From the NCBI GenBank assembly GCA_021203545.1, contig JAJQAZ010000165.1, positions 1-57,608 on the forward strand: DNA of 57,608 bases, in the 5' to 3' direction. How positions within the stretch are numbered: position 1 is the stretch's first letter; each line of letters begins with the position of its first letter. Shown one piece after another: positions 38,006-47,141 of this stretch. The notes under the pieces are model-generated. The model was given only the letters and a program-made list of their open reading frames with translations, was not told the origin of the DNA and made no database searches. The DNA is from Tannerellaceae bacterium. GTDB taxonomy: Bacteria; Bacteroidota; Bacteroidia; Bacteroidales; Tannerellaceae. The translations under genes were made by a program, and so were the position numbers.

Positions 38006-38899
38006 ATGAAAAACATAATCGGCAAAATAATTGATATCTGCTATACAGCGGCGTTGGGTGTTGTGGGAATTGCTGTTTTATATTTCCTAATGCAGGTATT
38101 TGTATGTACTTCGTTTAAAATTCCCTCCGATTCTATGGAACCAGCTATTCTTGCAGGCGACCGGATTCTGGTCGAAAAATGGAGTCTGGGTGCCCGTCTG
38201 TTCCGTTTCAACAAAGCAATCCGCAACGAACCGGTTTCTATATCCCGTATGCCGTCATTCTCTGTTGTCCGTCATAACGATGTGGTGGTTTTTAACTGGC
38301 CTTACCTTCATACCTGGGATACAATCCAAATGGATATCAACCGTTATTATGTAAAACGCTGCGTAGGGCTGCCGGGTGATACCCTGCAAATCATAGACGG
38401 GTTTTATCAGCTCCGGGGAGACGATGTGCTGTTGGGTAACAGGGATTCGCAGGAGCGGTTACAACGTTTGGCTGCCCATGGCAGGGAGTATATGGAAAAT
38501 ATATTTGGACTGGTTTGGCAGGGTTATCCGTACGACGATCCTATCGAATGGAATATAAAAGATTTCGGACCCTTGTTTATTCCGGGTAGAGGAATAACTC
38601 TTCCGATGAACCGGCATCACTTTATACTTTATCGCCGGTTGATAGAGTGGGAGCAGGGAGAAAAACTTACCTGCCAAAACGATTCGGTCTTTCTGGCCGG
38701 GCAATGCCTGCCGGATTACTGTTTTGAAAAAAACTATTGTTTTGTAGCCGGAGATAAAGTCGAAGACTCCCAGGACTCCCGCTATTGGGGCCTATTACCC
38801 GAAGAGTTTATTGTAGGGAAAGCCTGGCGAGTGTTTTCCTCCAAAGATCTCACGCGAAATAAAACCCGTTGGGAAAGGGTCTGGCATAGGATACGTTAG
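38006..38899 (+). CDS. lepB: Signal peptidase I
   Basis: About 297 aa. One N-terminal membrane helix (about 12-34), then the catalytic Ser43 in PSDSMEP and Lys117 in YYVKRCVGLPGD, the Ser/Lys dyad of family S26. The C-terminal box GDKVEDSQDSRYWGLLPEEF matches box E. It removes signal peptides from exported proteins at the inner membrane. Longer than E. coli-type core domains, with a large insert between the Lys box and box E, as is common in Bacteroidetes, which carry several paralogues. Confidence 0.9.
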   Translation: MKNIIGKIIDICYTAALGVVGIAVLYFLMQVFVCTSFKIPSDSMEPAILAGDRILVEKWSLGARLFRFNKAIRNEPVSISRMPSFSVVRHNDVVVFNWPYLHTWDTIQMDINRYYVKRCVGLPGDTLQIIDGFYQLRGDDVLLGNRDSQERLQRLAAHGREYMENIFGLVWQGYPYDDPIEWNIKDFGPLFIPGRGITLPMNRHHFILYRRLIEWEQGEKLTCQNDSVFLAGQCLPDYCFEKNYCFVAGDKVEDSQDSRYWGLLPEEFIVGKAWRVFSSKDLTRNKTRWERVWHRIR

Positions 38900-38943
38900 A
38901 CAGTATAAATAGAGACTTTATCCTTTTGTTCATTTGCTCATTT

Positions 38944-39052
38944 GTTCGGCGTAGCGTCCTCGCTACGTTGTAGATATAGGTGAGGCTCTTGCCTCACGTG
39001 AAGCTGGAGCTTCACAATATTTTAGCGACGTAGCGAAGACGCTACGCCGAAC
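38944..39052. repeat. Hairpin repeat cluster related to 23385-23455
   Basis: It contains GTTCGGCGTAGCGTCCTCGC (from 38944), tandem hairpins GTGAGGCTCTTGCCTCAC (38980-38997) and GTGAAGCTGGAGCTTCAC (38998-39015), then AGCGACGTAGCGAAGACGCT from 39024, which is an inverted copy of the first word. The order of the two 18-bp hairpins is swapped relative to the 23.4-kb locus. Confidence 0.88.
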
Positions 39053-39057
39053 GAAAG

Positions 39058-39131
39058 CACGCAGAAAGCGCAGGGGAACGCAGATAAATATTAAAAAATA
39101 AAATTCTGCGTTCCTCTGCGCTTTCTGCGTG
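39058..39131. repeat. 27-bp inverted repeat, bidirectional terminator-like
   Basis: The arms 39058-39084 and 39105-39131 match at 26 of 27 positions around an AT-rich 20-base loop. It lies between the convergent lepB and DUF3868 genes and resembles in layout the inverted repeat at 16221-16295, with a different sequence. Confidence 0.88.
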
Positions 39132-39168
39132 ATCTGCGTTGCCCTTCCGTTATTTTATTAAACGTTCT

Positions 39169-40521
39169 CTACCATAATCCCTGGCGTTCCATCTCTTCGA
39201 ATATGGCCAGGTTGTGAGCCGCTTCCGGCAGATGTTTTACTTTATCCAGGCAGTTTTTTGCTTTTTTGTATTCGCCTTTATTGATGTATACGGCAGCCGC
39301 ATTGATGTTGGCTACATCATCATCAGGATAGAGGGATACTGTGAGTTCGATAATCTCATTCCACTTATCGGAATTATCTTCATACAGTTTAGCCAGCAAA
39401 TACAATTCATATGTATTCAGTTTGGACGGGTCGCTGTTAAGCAGGGCCTGTGCTTCGGTGAGTGAATAATCCCTTACAGTATAAGATATGCGGTATTCTA
39501 CCCGGCGGAGGCTGGGGAATATTTCCGACAGCAGGTGGTGGTAAGGTGCTCCCAAAGCTTTGAGTTGTTGCTCTTTCCGGTCAAGGTCCGCATCATTGTC
39601 AATGATAGCCAATATCCTGTCTTTGTCGCGCATATCCGATTCAACAACAGCTTTTCGCAGGCCTTCCCAGTCTTCACCCACAGACTCAACAGTGAATTTC
39701 GAAGCCGGAATACCGGATACCCGCTGGATATACTGCATAAATCCCTGCGAACGGTTATAAGCCAGCCGCTGGTTCGAAGGTGCACTACCTTCGGGCGATG
39801 CATAACCGGTAATAGAGAGTGTATGCAGGGTAATATCTTTATCCTGGTTTGTGCGGTGTACAATTTCCATGATACGCATTAACTCTTCCGGATTGCGGCG
39901 GAAGGTAGGATCGATATCATATTTTCCCTTATGAAAATCAAGATAAGCTTTTCCCTCTTCGTTCCTTGATTTAACAACCGGTTGGGGAGCAATATAATTA
40001 ACCGGAGGAATTGCCGGCGGGCGATACCCGATTTCTATATCTACCCCAAACGGTACAGTTGCGGCGGACGACATTTTATTACATGCCAGTAACCGTTCGA
40101 TCCGGAACATCGAACCTTCATCCATCCAGCTTTCATATGGGATAGAGGCTGAATAGTGCAGGGTTCTCTCTTTACATCCGCACAGGTTTTCTTCCAGTAC
40201 GGGATACTCGTCCCAGCCCTGGGTTTTCTTTAATGCGGCTGTGCGGCGCAAACTTTTACCTCTGTTTTTTCCGTTTAATTGTATATAACCATATGTATGT
40301 AAATTGCCGGCTTCATCTTTTACCTGCGGGGTTATCACCAGGCTTTGTTTACTTTTAATGGGTACAGGAGGAATCACCATATCGAACGACATCACTAACG
40401 AGTCGCCAATTTCTTTCAGAACTACATTCCGGTAATCGATTCCGGTAGGAGTTTGTTGGGCAGTTGCTATCGTAAAGCAACAGGTAATCAGCAGTAGTAT
40501 ATAAATATATTTATAGTTCAT
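39169..40521 (-). CDS. DUF3868 and OmpA-like outer-membrane associated protein
   Basis: 450 aa. Signal peptide (about 1-21, ending TATAQ), DUF3868 region (about 22-190), an OmpA-like peptidoglycan-binding core (ITGYASPEGSAPSNQRLAYNR, about 245-345) and a C-terminal tetratricopeptide-like segment (NAAAVYINKGEYKKAKNCLDK). In Bacteroidales this protein and a DUF3575 partner usually head fimbriae (Mfa/FimA-type) operons. Here the DUF3575 gene sits 12 bases upstream but no fimbrillin follows. Confidence 0.85.
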   Translation of the reverse strand: MNYKYIYILLLITCCFTIATAQQTPTGIDYRNVVLKEIGDSLVMSFDMVIPPVPIKSKQSLVITPQVKDEAGNLHTYGYIQLNGKNRGKSLRRTAALKKTQGWDEYPVLEENLCGCKERTLHYSASIPYESWMDEGSMFRIERLLACNKMSSAATVPFGVDIEIGYRPPAIPPVNYIAPQPVVKSRNEEGKAYLDFHKGKYDIDPTFRRNPEELMRIMEIVHRTNQDKDITLHTLSITGYASPEGSAPSNQRLAYNRSQGFMQYIQRVSGIPASKFTVESVGEDWEGLRKAVVESDMRDKDRILAIIDNDADLDRKEQQLKALGAPYHHLLSEIFPSLRRVEYRISYTVRDYSLTEAQALLNSDPSKLNTYELYLLAKLYEDNSDKWNEIIELTVSLYPDDDVANINAAAVYINKGEYKKAKNCLDKVKHLPEAAHNLAIFEEMERQGLW

Positions 40522-40533
40522 CGGAGTAGCTTT

Positions 40534-41161
40534 TTATTTGATAATATAGATCAGGGACAGTGCCGCTTTGGTAGGCCCTATATAATGTTTTGTATTATCG
40601 GAAATTTTAGTACCGCACACATCACACGGATAGGTTTCGAAATCCATATAAGCATATCCCAGGCCAATAGATACTTCGAGAGAAAAACGGTTGGATAGTA
40701 TCCATTGATGCCCGATACTTACCCCGGCTCCAACCAGCCAACCCTGGAACCGGTGCTCTTTCATATAATCGGTAAATCCTACACCTCCTACATTAAACTT
40801 AGACCAGTGGGCATGAACACCTACAAATGTGCCGTTAAAGGCTTCGCAAAACCAATAACGCGCTTCCGGCTGAACCAGCAGGTTACGCCACTTTTTTTCA
40901 TCCTTAAATGTCCACGGGTTATAATTCACACTCAGGTCGAGCGTCCATTGTTGGTTTAGCTTTGTTTCTATACCCAGATTAATTGTCGCGGTAGCATCGT
41001 AAAGTAAATTTGTTTTAACGCCAAAAACCGGAGTTTCAGGGAGTAAACCGTTTTCCTATGCGTATCCTTTCAGATATCCGGAAACAACCAATAGTAAAAA
41101 AAATCCAGATTTTCTTATTGGGTCGTGTCGCACACAGAATGGTTTCAATAAAGTATTTCAT
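40534..41161 (-). pseudogene. DUF3575 outer-membrane protein (frameshift and amber stop)
   Basis: Restored, about 208 aa. A hydrophobic signal region (WIFLLLVVSGYLKGYA) precedes PVFGVKTNLLYDATATINLG, WTLDLSVNYNPWTF and alternating beta strands, typical of the DUF3575 beta-barrel family. One extra base in the eight-A run at 41096-41103 and a TAG at 41056-41058 (a probable Gln codon right after the signal peptide) break it. ATG 41161 is the best start. It pairs with the DUF3868 gene. Confidence 0.78.
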
Positions 41162-41338
41162 ATATATGAGTTAAGTTAAATTTGTATTAAATGGCGTATT
41201 CCGGGTACAAAGAAAGAAAATATTAAAGTAAAATCAAAGCGTAAAAAACTATATTTTTTGAATGATATTAGTTTATAATCCATATGTTTGTACTGTGCTT
41301 AATGAGAGAATATATAAAACTTAGTCCCTGTAAGAAAT

Positions 41339-42164
41339 ATGAATAGAATTATTATTACCCTTTTTATAACTGCTTTTTGTTTGACAGCCTGCGATAAAGA
41401 AGAAACAATCGAACGCGCTTTACTACCGGAATTTGTGTCCTGGAATTATTCTACCAATGACGGCAGTAATGATAGAGTAACCGCCTATAATGCTTATTGG
41501 TATGATGAGTCTGGGCGGTATGATATAATTGATCATGTATATGATAGTAGCAGATCCGGGCTGTATAAATCCAATATGGAGTTTACTTATGATGAACAGG
41601 ATGAACTAGCATCGGTCAAAACCACAACATATCATAGTGGCAATAAAACAGAACGGATCAAAAACTATGTACGTACCGGACATACCATTGATATTATGGA
41701 AGAGGATGAGATATCCGGTTATATAAAACTGGATGAAAAGAGCGGAAAAAGCAATCCGTTATACTTATTATCAGAATTCATTCGAAGGCCGCTATGTGTA
41801 CGAATATGAGTATATGTATGACAGTGCCGGAAATCTGTCCGGTACGGTTGAATGGTTTGTTAATCCTTCATCGGAACGCCGGGAGGAAAAAAGGTATGAC
41901 TATGATAAGAAAAACGGCATTTATAAAAATGTGAATATGCCTCAATGGTATCTTTTAACCAATGGCTCATCAGGCCTTGGTCTGGTAAATAACCGGTTAT
42001 ACTCTTATATAAGCAGTCCGGACGGAAGTGAATTCCGGTTTGAAATATATGATTACGAATATAATGAACAGGGTTATCCTACTAAAATGTACTCGTATTT
42101 TGACTCGGAATGGGTGGGTGGTTCGTCTACCAGCTATATAATCCGGTATGTAGATGAGGATTAA
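41339..42164 (+). pseudogene. Lipoprotein of unknown function with Tyr-rich repeats (single frameshift)
   Basis: About 275 aa when joined. Signal with lipobox LTAC, then beta strands of the form YDESGRYDIIDHVY, FTYDEQDELASVKTT and YEYMYDSAGNLSGTVEW, similar to YD/RHS-like or DUF4595-like repeats found in Bacteroidetes lipoproteins. The frame is lost in the A5 run at 41746-41750; one fewer A gives KSGKAIRYTYYQNSFEG. No conserved catalytic site seen. Confidence 0.75.
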
Positions 42165-42291
42165 AGTATCAAAAATATATTTTCAAGACCTGATAGGTGT
42201 ATTATGAGCCGTAATAACATAAAAAATCGTTTTTGCATCAATAATTACGTTTTTTATGTAAGTTTGCTATAATCTAAACGCATGGAAAGAA

Positions 42292-43446
42292 ATGAAAAAC
42301 GCAAAACAAATACCTGCAGATAAGATGAGTGAATTATTTCCTCTTCTGACCCCTTATGTAGTGGAAAACCCGGAATTGTCGGATACGTATCTTGATTTTG
42401 AGGTGGGAGTTGCTCCTGCAACGCTTCCCGGACCGTTTGAATCGTTGGCCGGGAAAATTGTTTTTCCTGTTAGGGATGAACTGGGTGTCCTGTGTGGATA
42501 TGCCGGGAATACCCGGGAACTGCTTTGCGGAAGCGAAGTATTGTTTGGGCTGCATAAAGCCAAAGCCACAATTCTGGAAAAAGGCGAGGCTTTTGTTGTA
42601 GAAGATTGTAAAGATGTACTGGCAATGCACGCGGCAGGTTATACGAATACGGTAGGTTTGTGTGGTACAACGATAACACCCGCACAAATAGCCTTATTAA
42701 AAAAGTACACCATCTATGTGAAGCTGTTGCCGGGTAGTAATGATAAAGGGATAGCCGGGGCAGAAGTCATTAATGAAACGTTAAAGGAAGAAGGGTTTAA
42801 AAGTCTTATTTTTAACCTGCCTGAAGGAGCAGTACCCGATACTTTTTTCCGTACCGTAGACCGGAAGTATTTCCGGGAGATAATAGAGCAGTTTATACAT
42901 CTGGTTTGTCTGCAGGAACGTTTATTTATAGCGTCGTGTATATGTTTCCGGGATATGATTGTTGAAGAAGATAGAGAGTTCCCCTATATTTCTTATTTGT
43001 ATGCAGGAATGAAAGTTGATGAAACTTTGCCGGAATCGTCAGTCAACAGGGAAATAATCCGGCTTCTGGCAGAAATGATCTCTCCGGAAGATTTCCCGCC
43101 TGAACTTATGAAAGAAGTAGAGCATGTAGAAAAAAAGCTACTTGCTCCCTTTACTGTATTAGATAAGCTTTTATCAAAACATGAAAAGGGCAGGCATGTA
43201 CCGGGATACCATATTGTGAATATTCTTCTTTACCAGTATCTGGAAAACCGGTTGAAGTTTATTGTTTCAAAATTGTCTTATCAGGTTAAACATGCGGAAG
43301 ACCCTAAAATACGCAAATCATTAGAAGAATTATTGGAAGACTACACTATAGATTTAAGATTTATATCGGAAGCCCTTGAAGATGTAGGATTTTCTTTCCC
43401 GGATTTGCTGGTAAATGCTTTTTGCAGTATGGAACCTGAAAAGTAG
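42292..43446 (+). CDS. Primase-derived TOPRIM protein without zinc-binding domain
   Basis: 384 aa. Residues about 55-165 resemble the TOPRIM core of DnaG: IVFPVRDELGVLCGYAGNTR, then VVEDCKDVLAMHAAGYTNT, which keeps the Glu104 and Asp108 positions, and GTTITPAQIALLKK. The second metal motif, DGDxAG in primases, is altered to GSNDKGIAGAE. No N-terminal CHC2 zinc finger is present and the C-terminal 200 residues are helical, as in DnaG helicase-binding regions. dnaG itself is not in the window. It may be a regulator or a DNA-associated protein that lost primase activity; function not established. Confidence 0.7.
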   Translation: MKNAKQIPADKMSELFPLLTPYVVENPELSDTYLDFEVGVAPATLPGPFESLAGKIVFPVRDELGVLCGYAGNTRELLCGSEVLFGLHKAKATILEKGEAFVVEDCKDVLAMHAAGYTNTVGLCGTTITPAQIALLKKYTIYVKLLPGSNDKGIAGAEVINETLKEEGFKSLIFNLPEGAVPDTFFRTVDRKYFREIIEQFIHLVCLQERLFIASCICFRDMIVEEDREFPYISYLYAGMKVDETLPESSVNREIIRLLAEMISPEDFPPELMKEVEHVEKKLLAPFTVLDKLLSKHEKGRHVPGYHIVNILLYQYLENRLKFIVSKLSYQVKHAEDPKIRKSLEELLEDYTIDLRFISEALEDVGFSFPDLLVNAFCSMEPEK

Positions 43447-43510
43447 TAACCGTGGCCACTCATAGAAAACGCGATTCGGAGATTGTGGTATTTTATGTAT
43501 GCACCTTTAC

Positions 43511-43762
43511 TCACCCTTTCTTCCTAAACTTCGTAGGTGTTACCCCTACATTTTTCTTAAAAAACTTAGAAAAAGAAGATTGGTCGCCGAAATGAAGTTC
43601 TTCTGCAATTTCCTGGATGCTTATATCCGGTTTCCACAGAAGGGTTTTAGCTTCGGCTATCAGATCGTCATGTATCCATTTCAGAGGAGATTTTCCGCTG
43701 TTACTGGTAATAATGCGGGTCAGGTTGCAAAATCCACATACTGCACAAAATGGACAAATCAC
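43511..43762 (-). pseudogene. AraC-type DNA-binding domain fragment
   Basis: 83 aa. SGKSPLKWIHDDLIAEAKTLL and ISIQEIAEELHFGDQSSFSKFFKKNVGVTPTKFRKK match the AraC/XylS double helix-turn-helix and end normally. The first helix-turn-helix is cut short and no effector domain is found upstream, so this is the 3' remnant of a regulator gene. It is divergent from the nitroreductase operon, which it may once have controlled. Confidence 0.75.
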
Positions 43763-43899
43763 TGTATGATTTGAATAATTTGCAATTCTGTTTTTATACT
43801 TATCTTTACATTCTTTGGTTGCTTCGGTATCAAAATTAATTGTAAATTTGTGTACGATTAGGATCGGTTGTAGTTTAATAATTATATAAGACTAAAAAA

Positions 43900-44451
43900 A
43901 TGAAAGCAAAAACATTATTCGCAGTATTTTTTTTAATGATGTTTGCAAACAGTGTTTTTCCTAAAAACGACCACAAACTCGAAGTAACAGTATCCTATGA
44001 ACGCCAGGAGGGGCGTGGTAGTAATCAATACGCTGTATGGATCGAGGATAAGGACGGTAAATTGCTAAAAACACTTTACGTAACCCGCTTCACTGCTGAA
44101 GGTGGATATGTTTCCCGTCCCGGTTGTACACCGCTATGGGTTGAAAAATCCGGTGCAAAAAGTCTGAGCAAAGAACAGGTAGATGGCATTACAGGAGCAA
44201 CGCCGCAAACCGGAGACCATACTTACACATGGGATTTGACCGACAATGAGGGGAATAAGGTAGCCGGCGGTGAATATACTTTCCTTGTTCAGGGTACTTA
44301 TACTTACCCCGATCACCAGATTCTTTTTAAAGGTAATGTCAATCTTAGTACACCGGAAGAAGTATGGATAGAAACTACACCTGAATTTTCGTCAGATGAA
44401 GTAAAAAATAAAGGAATGATTAAAAAAGTTACAGCACAGTATACTAAATAG
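43900..44451 (+). CDS. DUF2271 periplasmic protein
   Basis: 183 aa with a signal peptide (about 1-21). The body (VTVSYERQEGRGSNQYAVWIEDKDGKLLKTLYVTRF, split as strands, then GATPQTGDHTYTWDLTDNEG) matches the DUF2271 family of small beta-rich periplasmic proteins, often found near iron or flavin redox systems. 38 bases upstream of the first nitroreductase gene on the same strand. Confidence 0.8.
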   Translation: MKAKTLFAVFFLMMFANSVFPKNDHKLEVTVSYERQEGRGSNQYAVWIEDKDGKLLKTLYVTRFTAEGGYVSRPGCTPLWVEKSGAKSLSKEQVDGITGATPQTGDHTYTWDLTDNEGNKVAGGEYTFLVQGTYTYPDHQILFKGNVNLSTPEEVWIETTPEFSSDEVKNKGMIKKVTAQYTK

Positions 44452-44489
44452 AATCCAACTTAAGCGAATGCGAAAAAATAAACAATACA

Positions 44490-45272
44490 ATGGAAAAGAG
44501 CAGTAACAAAAAACAATCCGGCTCTCAAACGAATGAGGCTTTATATTCAACGATTTTAACCCGTGCGTCTACCCGCAAATTTGACACAACCTCCCTTTCG
44601 GAAGAAACTTTGGAACAAATTGAGACGTTTATATCGAGTGTAAAGCCACTTTTGCCTGATGTGGAACTTAGCCATAAAATTGTAAATGCGGATGCCGCTA
44701 AAGGATTGCTTCTTCCAAAAGCGCCCCACTTCCTGCTGATTTCAGGTAAAGAGCATCCGCTACGCAATACCAGTGCCGGATTTCTTTACCAGCATGCTGT
44801 GTTATTTATGCACTCTATCGGTTTGGCTGCCCGCTGGCTCAGCAGTGCCAAAGGTAAACAATCCGACCCAGACCATATAATCGGAATAGCGTTCGGAAAA
44901 CCTGCACAGCCGGCAACCAGAAAGTTGCAAGAGTTTGACCGCAAACCGCTTAGCGAAATCGCTAAAGGAACAGATCAGCGTCTGGAAGCCGTCCGTTTAG
45001 CCCCTTCCGGGATGAATGGTCAACCCTGGTATTTTATTGTGGAAAATGATGTTATCCATGTTTACTACAAAGAGAAATTGGGTGGCCTGATCGGCAAACT
45101 TTACAACCAGACGGATGTGGATTTAGGTGTCGGACTTTGTCACCTGGCAGTAGCAAGTGAACACGAAGGAAAACTATTCTATTTTAATACAGGATATACA
45201 AATGTCACTATTCCGCCGAAAGGATATATTTATGCCGGTAGCGTGGATGGATCAGGAGCAGGTGAAGAATAA
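44490..45272 (+). CDS. Nitroreductase-family flavoprotein, TM1586-like
   Basis: 260 aa. TILTRASTRKF and LAPSGMNGQPWYFIVE match the two halves of a nitroreductase-like FMN fold in which the two subunits are fused into one chain (TM1586-like). It would use FMN and NAD(P)H in the cytoplasm; the true substrate is unknown. 27 bases before the second nitroreductase gene. Confidence 0.8.
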   Translation: MEKSSNKKQSGSQTNEALYSTILTRASTRKFDTTSLSEETLEQIETFISSVKPLLPDVELSHKIVNADAAKGLLLPKAPHFLLISGKEHPLRNTSAGFLYQHAVLFMHSIGLAARWLSSAKGKQSDPDHIIGIAFGKPAQPATRKLQEFDRKPLSEIAKGTDQRLEAVRLAPSGMNGQPWYFIVENDVIHVYYKEKLGGLIGKLYNQTDVDLGVGLCHLAVASEHEGKLFYFNTGYTNVTIPPKGYIYAGSVDGSGAGEE

Positions 45273-45299
45273 ATAATTTAATTAACAGGATATTATCAC

Positions 45300-45839
45300 A
45301 TGGAAATAAGGAGAGTTATCAACAACAGAAAGTCCGTAAGAAGTTATACGGGCGAAAAGATTTCAGAAAGTGATTTACAGACAATATTACAGGCGGCAAA
45401 CCAAGCCCCTGTCGGTATGGGTAAATACGAAAATGTACATATAACCGTTATCGAAAAACCTGAATTATTGCAGGCTATCGGAGAAAATGCCGCCAAAATG
45501 TTCGGGCGTCCGGATATGCAACCGTTGTATGGTGCGCCGGTATACGTTCTTGTTTCAGCAAAACCCATGCATGGAACCATGGGCAATGTTGAGTATTCCA
45601 ATGCGGCAATCATTGTACAGAATATGGCTCTTACTGCCGTAGATCTTGGTGTAGGATATTGTTATATCTGGGGGGCAACCATGGCGTTGAGTACCAATCC
45701 TGATCTGGTAAAACAGCTCTATTTACCGGACGGTTTTTCTCCTTGTTGCGGAATTATTCTGGGCGTTACAACGGAAGAATATGCCGACCGTGAAATTCCT
45801 GATAACCGAATAACGACGAATTATTTAAAGACATCCTAA
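45300..45839 (+). CDS. Nitroreductase family protein
   Basis: 179 aa. The N-terminal VINNRKSVRSYTGEKIS and QAANQAPVGMGKYENVH are the FMN-binding signatures of the family; LYLPDGFSPCCGIILG is the C-terminal strand. Likely an FMN-dependent oxidoreductase working as a dimer. Last gene of the DUF2271-nitroreductase operon, followed by a clear terminator. Confidence 0.87.
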   Translation: MEIRRVINNRKSVRSYTGEKISESDLQTILQAANQAPVGMGKYENVHITVIEKPELLQAIGENAAKMFGRPDMQPLYGAPVYVLVSAKPMHGTMGNVEYSNAAIIVQNMALTAVDLGVGYCYIWGATMALSTNPDLVKQLYLPDGFSPCCGIILGVTTEEYADREIPDNRITTNYLKTS

Positions 45840-45881
45840 CAACATACTTATTTTTGGTATGAGAAGAAAAGTTGTATAATA

Positions 45882-45918
45882 AAAAAGCCCTGTAATTTAT
45901 AAAATCACAGGGCTTTTC
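45882..45918. terminator. Bidirectional hairpin terminator
   Basis: The stem aaaagccctgt / acagggctttt has T-tracts on both sides and lies between the convergent nitroreductase and GGGtGRT genes. It can end transcription from either direction. Confidence 0.88.
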
Positions 45919-45940
45919 TATGTGTATAAGATGTATTTTC

Positions 45941-46939
45941 TTATTTCATTGCTTCTTCGATAGCAACTGCAATAGCTACTGTAGCACCTACCATCGGGTT
46001 GTTACCCATACCGAGGAATCCCATCATTTCTACGTGAGCAGGAACGGATGAAGAACCGGCGAACTGAGCGTCACCGTGCATACGGCCCATTGTATCCGTC
46101 ATGCCGTAAGAGGCCGGACCGGCAGCCATGTTGTCCGGGTGAAGAGTACGCCCTGTACCACCCCCTGAAGCTACAGAGAAATAGTTGCGTCCGTTTTCCA
46201 GACATTCTTTTTTGTATGTACCGGCAACCGGGTGTTGGAAACGGGTTGGGTTGGTAGAGTTACCGGTGATGGAAACATCTACGCCTTCAGCACGTAATAC
46301 CGCAACACCTTCACGAACATCGTCGCAACCGTAACATTTTACTTTTGCGCGAAGACCGTTTGAATAAGGAGTTTCTTTGATTACGTTCAGTTCACCTGTT
46401 GCATAGTCAAACTGGGTTTGTACATAAGTAAAACCATTGATACGTGAAATGATTTGTGCGGCATCTTTACCCAGACCGTTCAGAATTACACGCAAAGGTT
46501 CTTTACGTACTTTGTTTGCTTTTTCAGCAATTTTGATTGCTCCTTCAGCAGCAGCGAATGATTCGTGACCTGCCAGGAATGCGAAACATTTGGTTTCTTC
46601 GCGAAGCAGACGTGCACCCAGATTACCATGTCCGATACCTACTTTACGGTCATCAGCTACTGAACCTTTGATACAGAATGCCTGCAGACCGATACCGATT
46701 GCTTCGGCAGCATCAGCAGCAACAGTACAACCTTTTTTGATTGCGATAGCAGCACCTACAACATAGGCCCATGCAGCATTTTCAAAACAGATAGGTTGTG
46801 TTTCTTTACACATTGTGTAAGGGTCGATACCTTTAGCATCACAGATCGCTTTAGCATCTTCGATACCATTGATGCCATATTCTTTTAAAACCGCGTTGAT
46901 ATTGTCTATACGACGGTCATAACTTTCAAATAAAGCCAT
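45941..46939 (-). CDS. GGGtGRT protein
   Basis: 332 aa from ATG 46939 (MALFESYDRR). The motif VASGGGTGRTLHPDNMAAG gives the family its name (Pfam GGGtGRT). Conserved Cys occur in CDAKGIDPYTMCKETQPICFE and KCYGCDD. The biochemical role is unknown, but the gene consistently accompanies an iron-sulfur scaffold-like gene, as here, so a role with metal clusters or redox is likely. Third gene of the operon, 7 bases after the small membrane protein. Confidence 0.85.
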   Translation of the reverse strand: MALFESYDRRIDNINAVLKEYGINGIEDAKAICDAKGIDPYTMCKETQPICFENAAWAYVVGAAIAIKKGCTVAADAAEAIGIGLQAFCIKGSVADDRKVGIGHGNLGARLLREETKCFAFLAGHESFAAAEGAIKIAEKANKVRKEPLRVILNGLGKDAAQIISRINGFTYVQTQFDYATGELNVIKETPYSNGLRAKVKCYGCDDVREGVAVLRAEGVDVSITGNSTNPTRFQHPVAGTYKKECLENGRNYFSVASGGGTGRTLHPDNMAAGPASYGMTDTMGRMHGDAQFAGSSSVPAHVEMMGFLGMGNNPMVGATVAIAVAIEEAMK

Positions 46940-46946
46940 TGTATTT

Positions 46947-47141
46947 TTACTTTTTAAAATTCTTGATAATAAGGAATAGTGATAGTAAGAAGTTAAAAAC
47001 AAGCACGCCTCCGCAACAGGCTATATAAAATGCCATCCAGGGTTTTTCGGGCTTATAGATAAAATAAGCAATCCCTGTACCTATAACGGTAATGATGGTC
47101 AGCCCAATTACGATACGTAGCAATGTTTTTCTTCTATTCAT
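46947..47141 (-). CDS. Small two-helix membrane protein
   Basis: 64 aa with two hydrophobic helices (LLRIVIGLTIITVIGTGIAYF and AFYIACCGGVLVFNFLLSLFL). Its start overlaps the end of the scaffold-like gene by 8 bases and its stop is 7 bases before the GGGtGRT start, which supports a real, coupled gene. It contains a CC pair in the second helix. No known family recognised. Confidence 0.65.
   Translation of the reverse strand: MNRRKTLLRIVIGLTIITVIGTGIAYFIYKPEKPWMAFYIACCGGVLVFNFLLSLFLIIKNFKK

Noticed and set aside
43499-43774. Plus-strand frame beside the AraC fragment
   Set aside because: Shadow of the minus-strand helix-turn-helix, which has clear family motifs.
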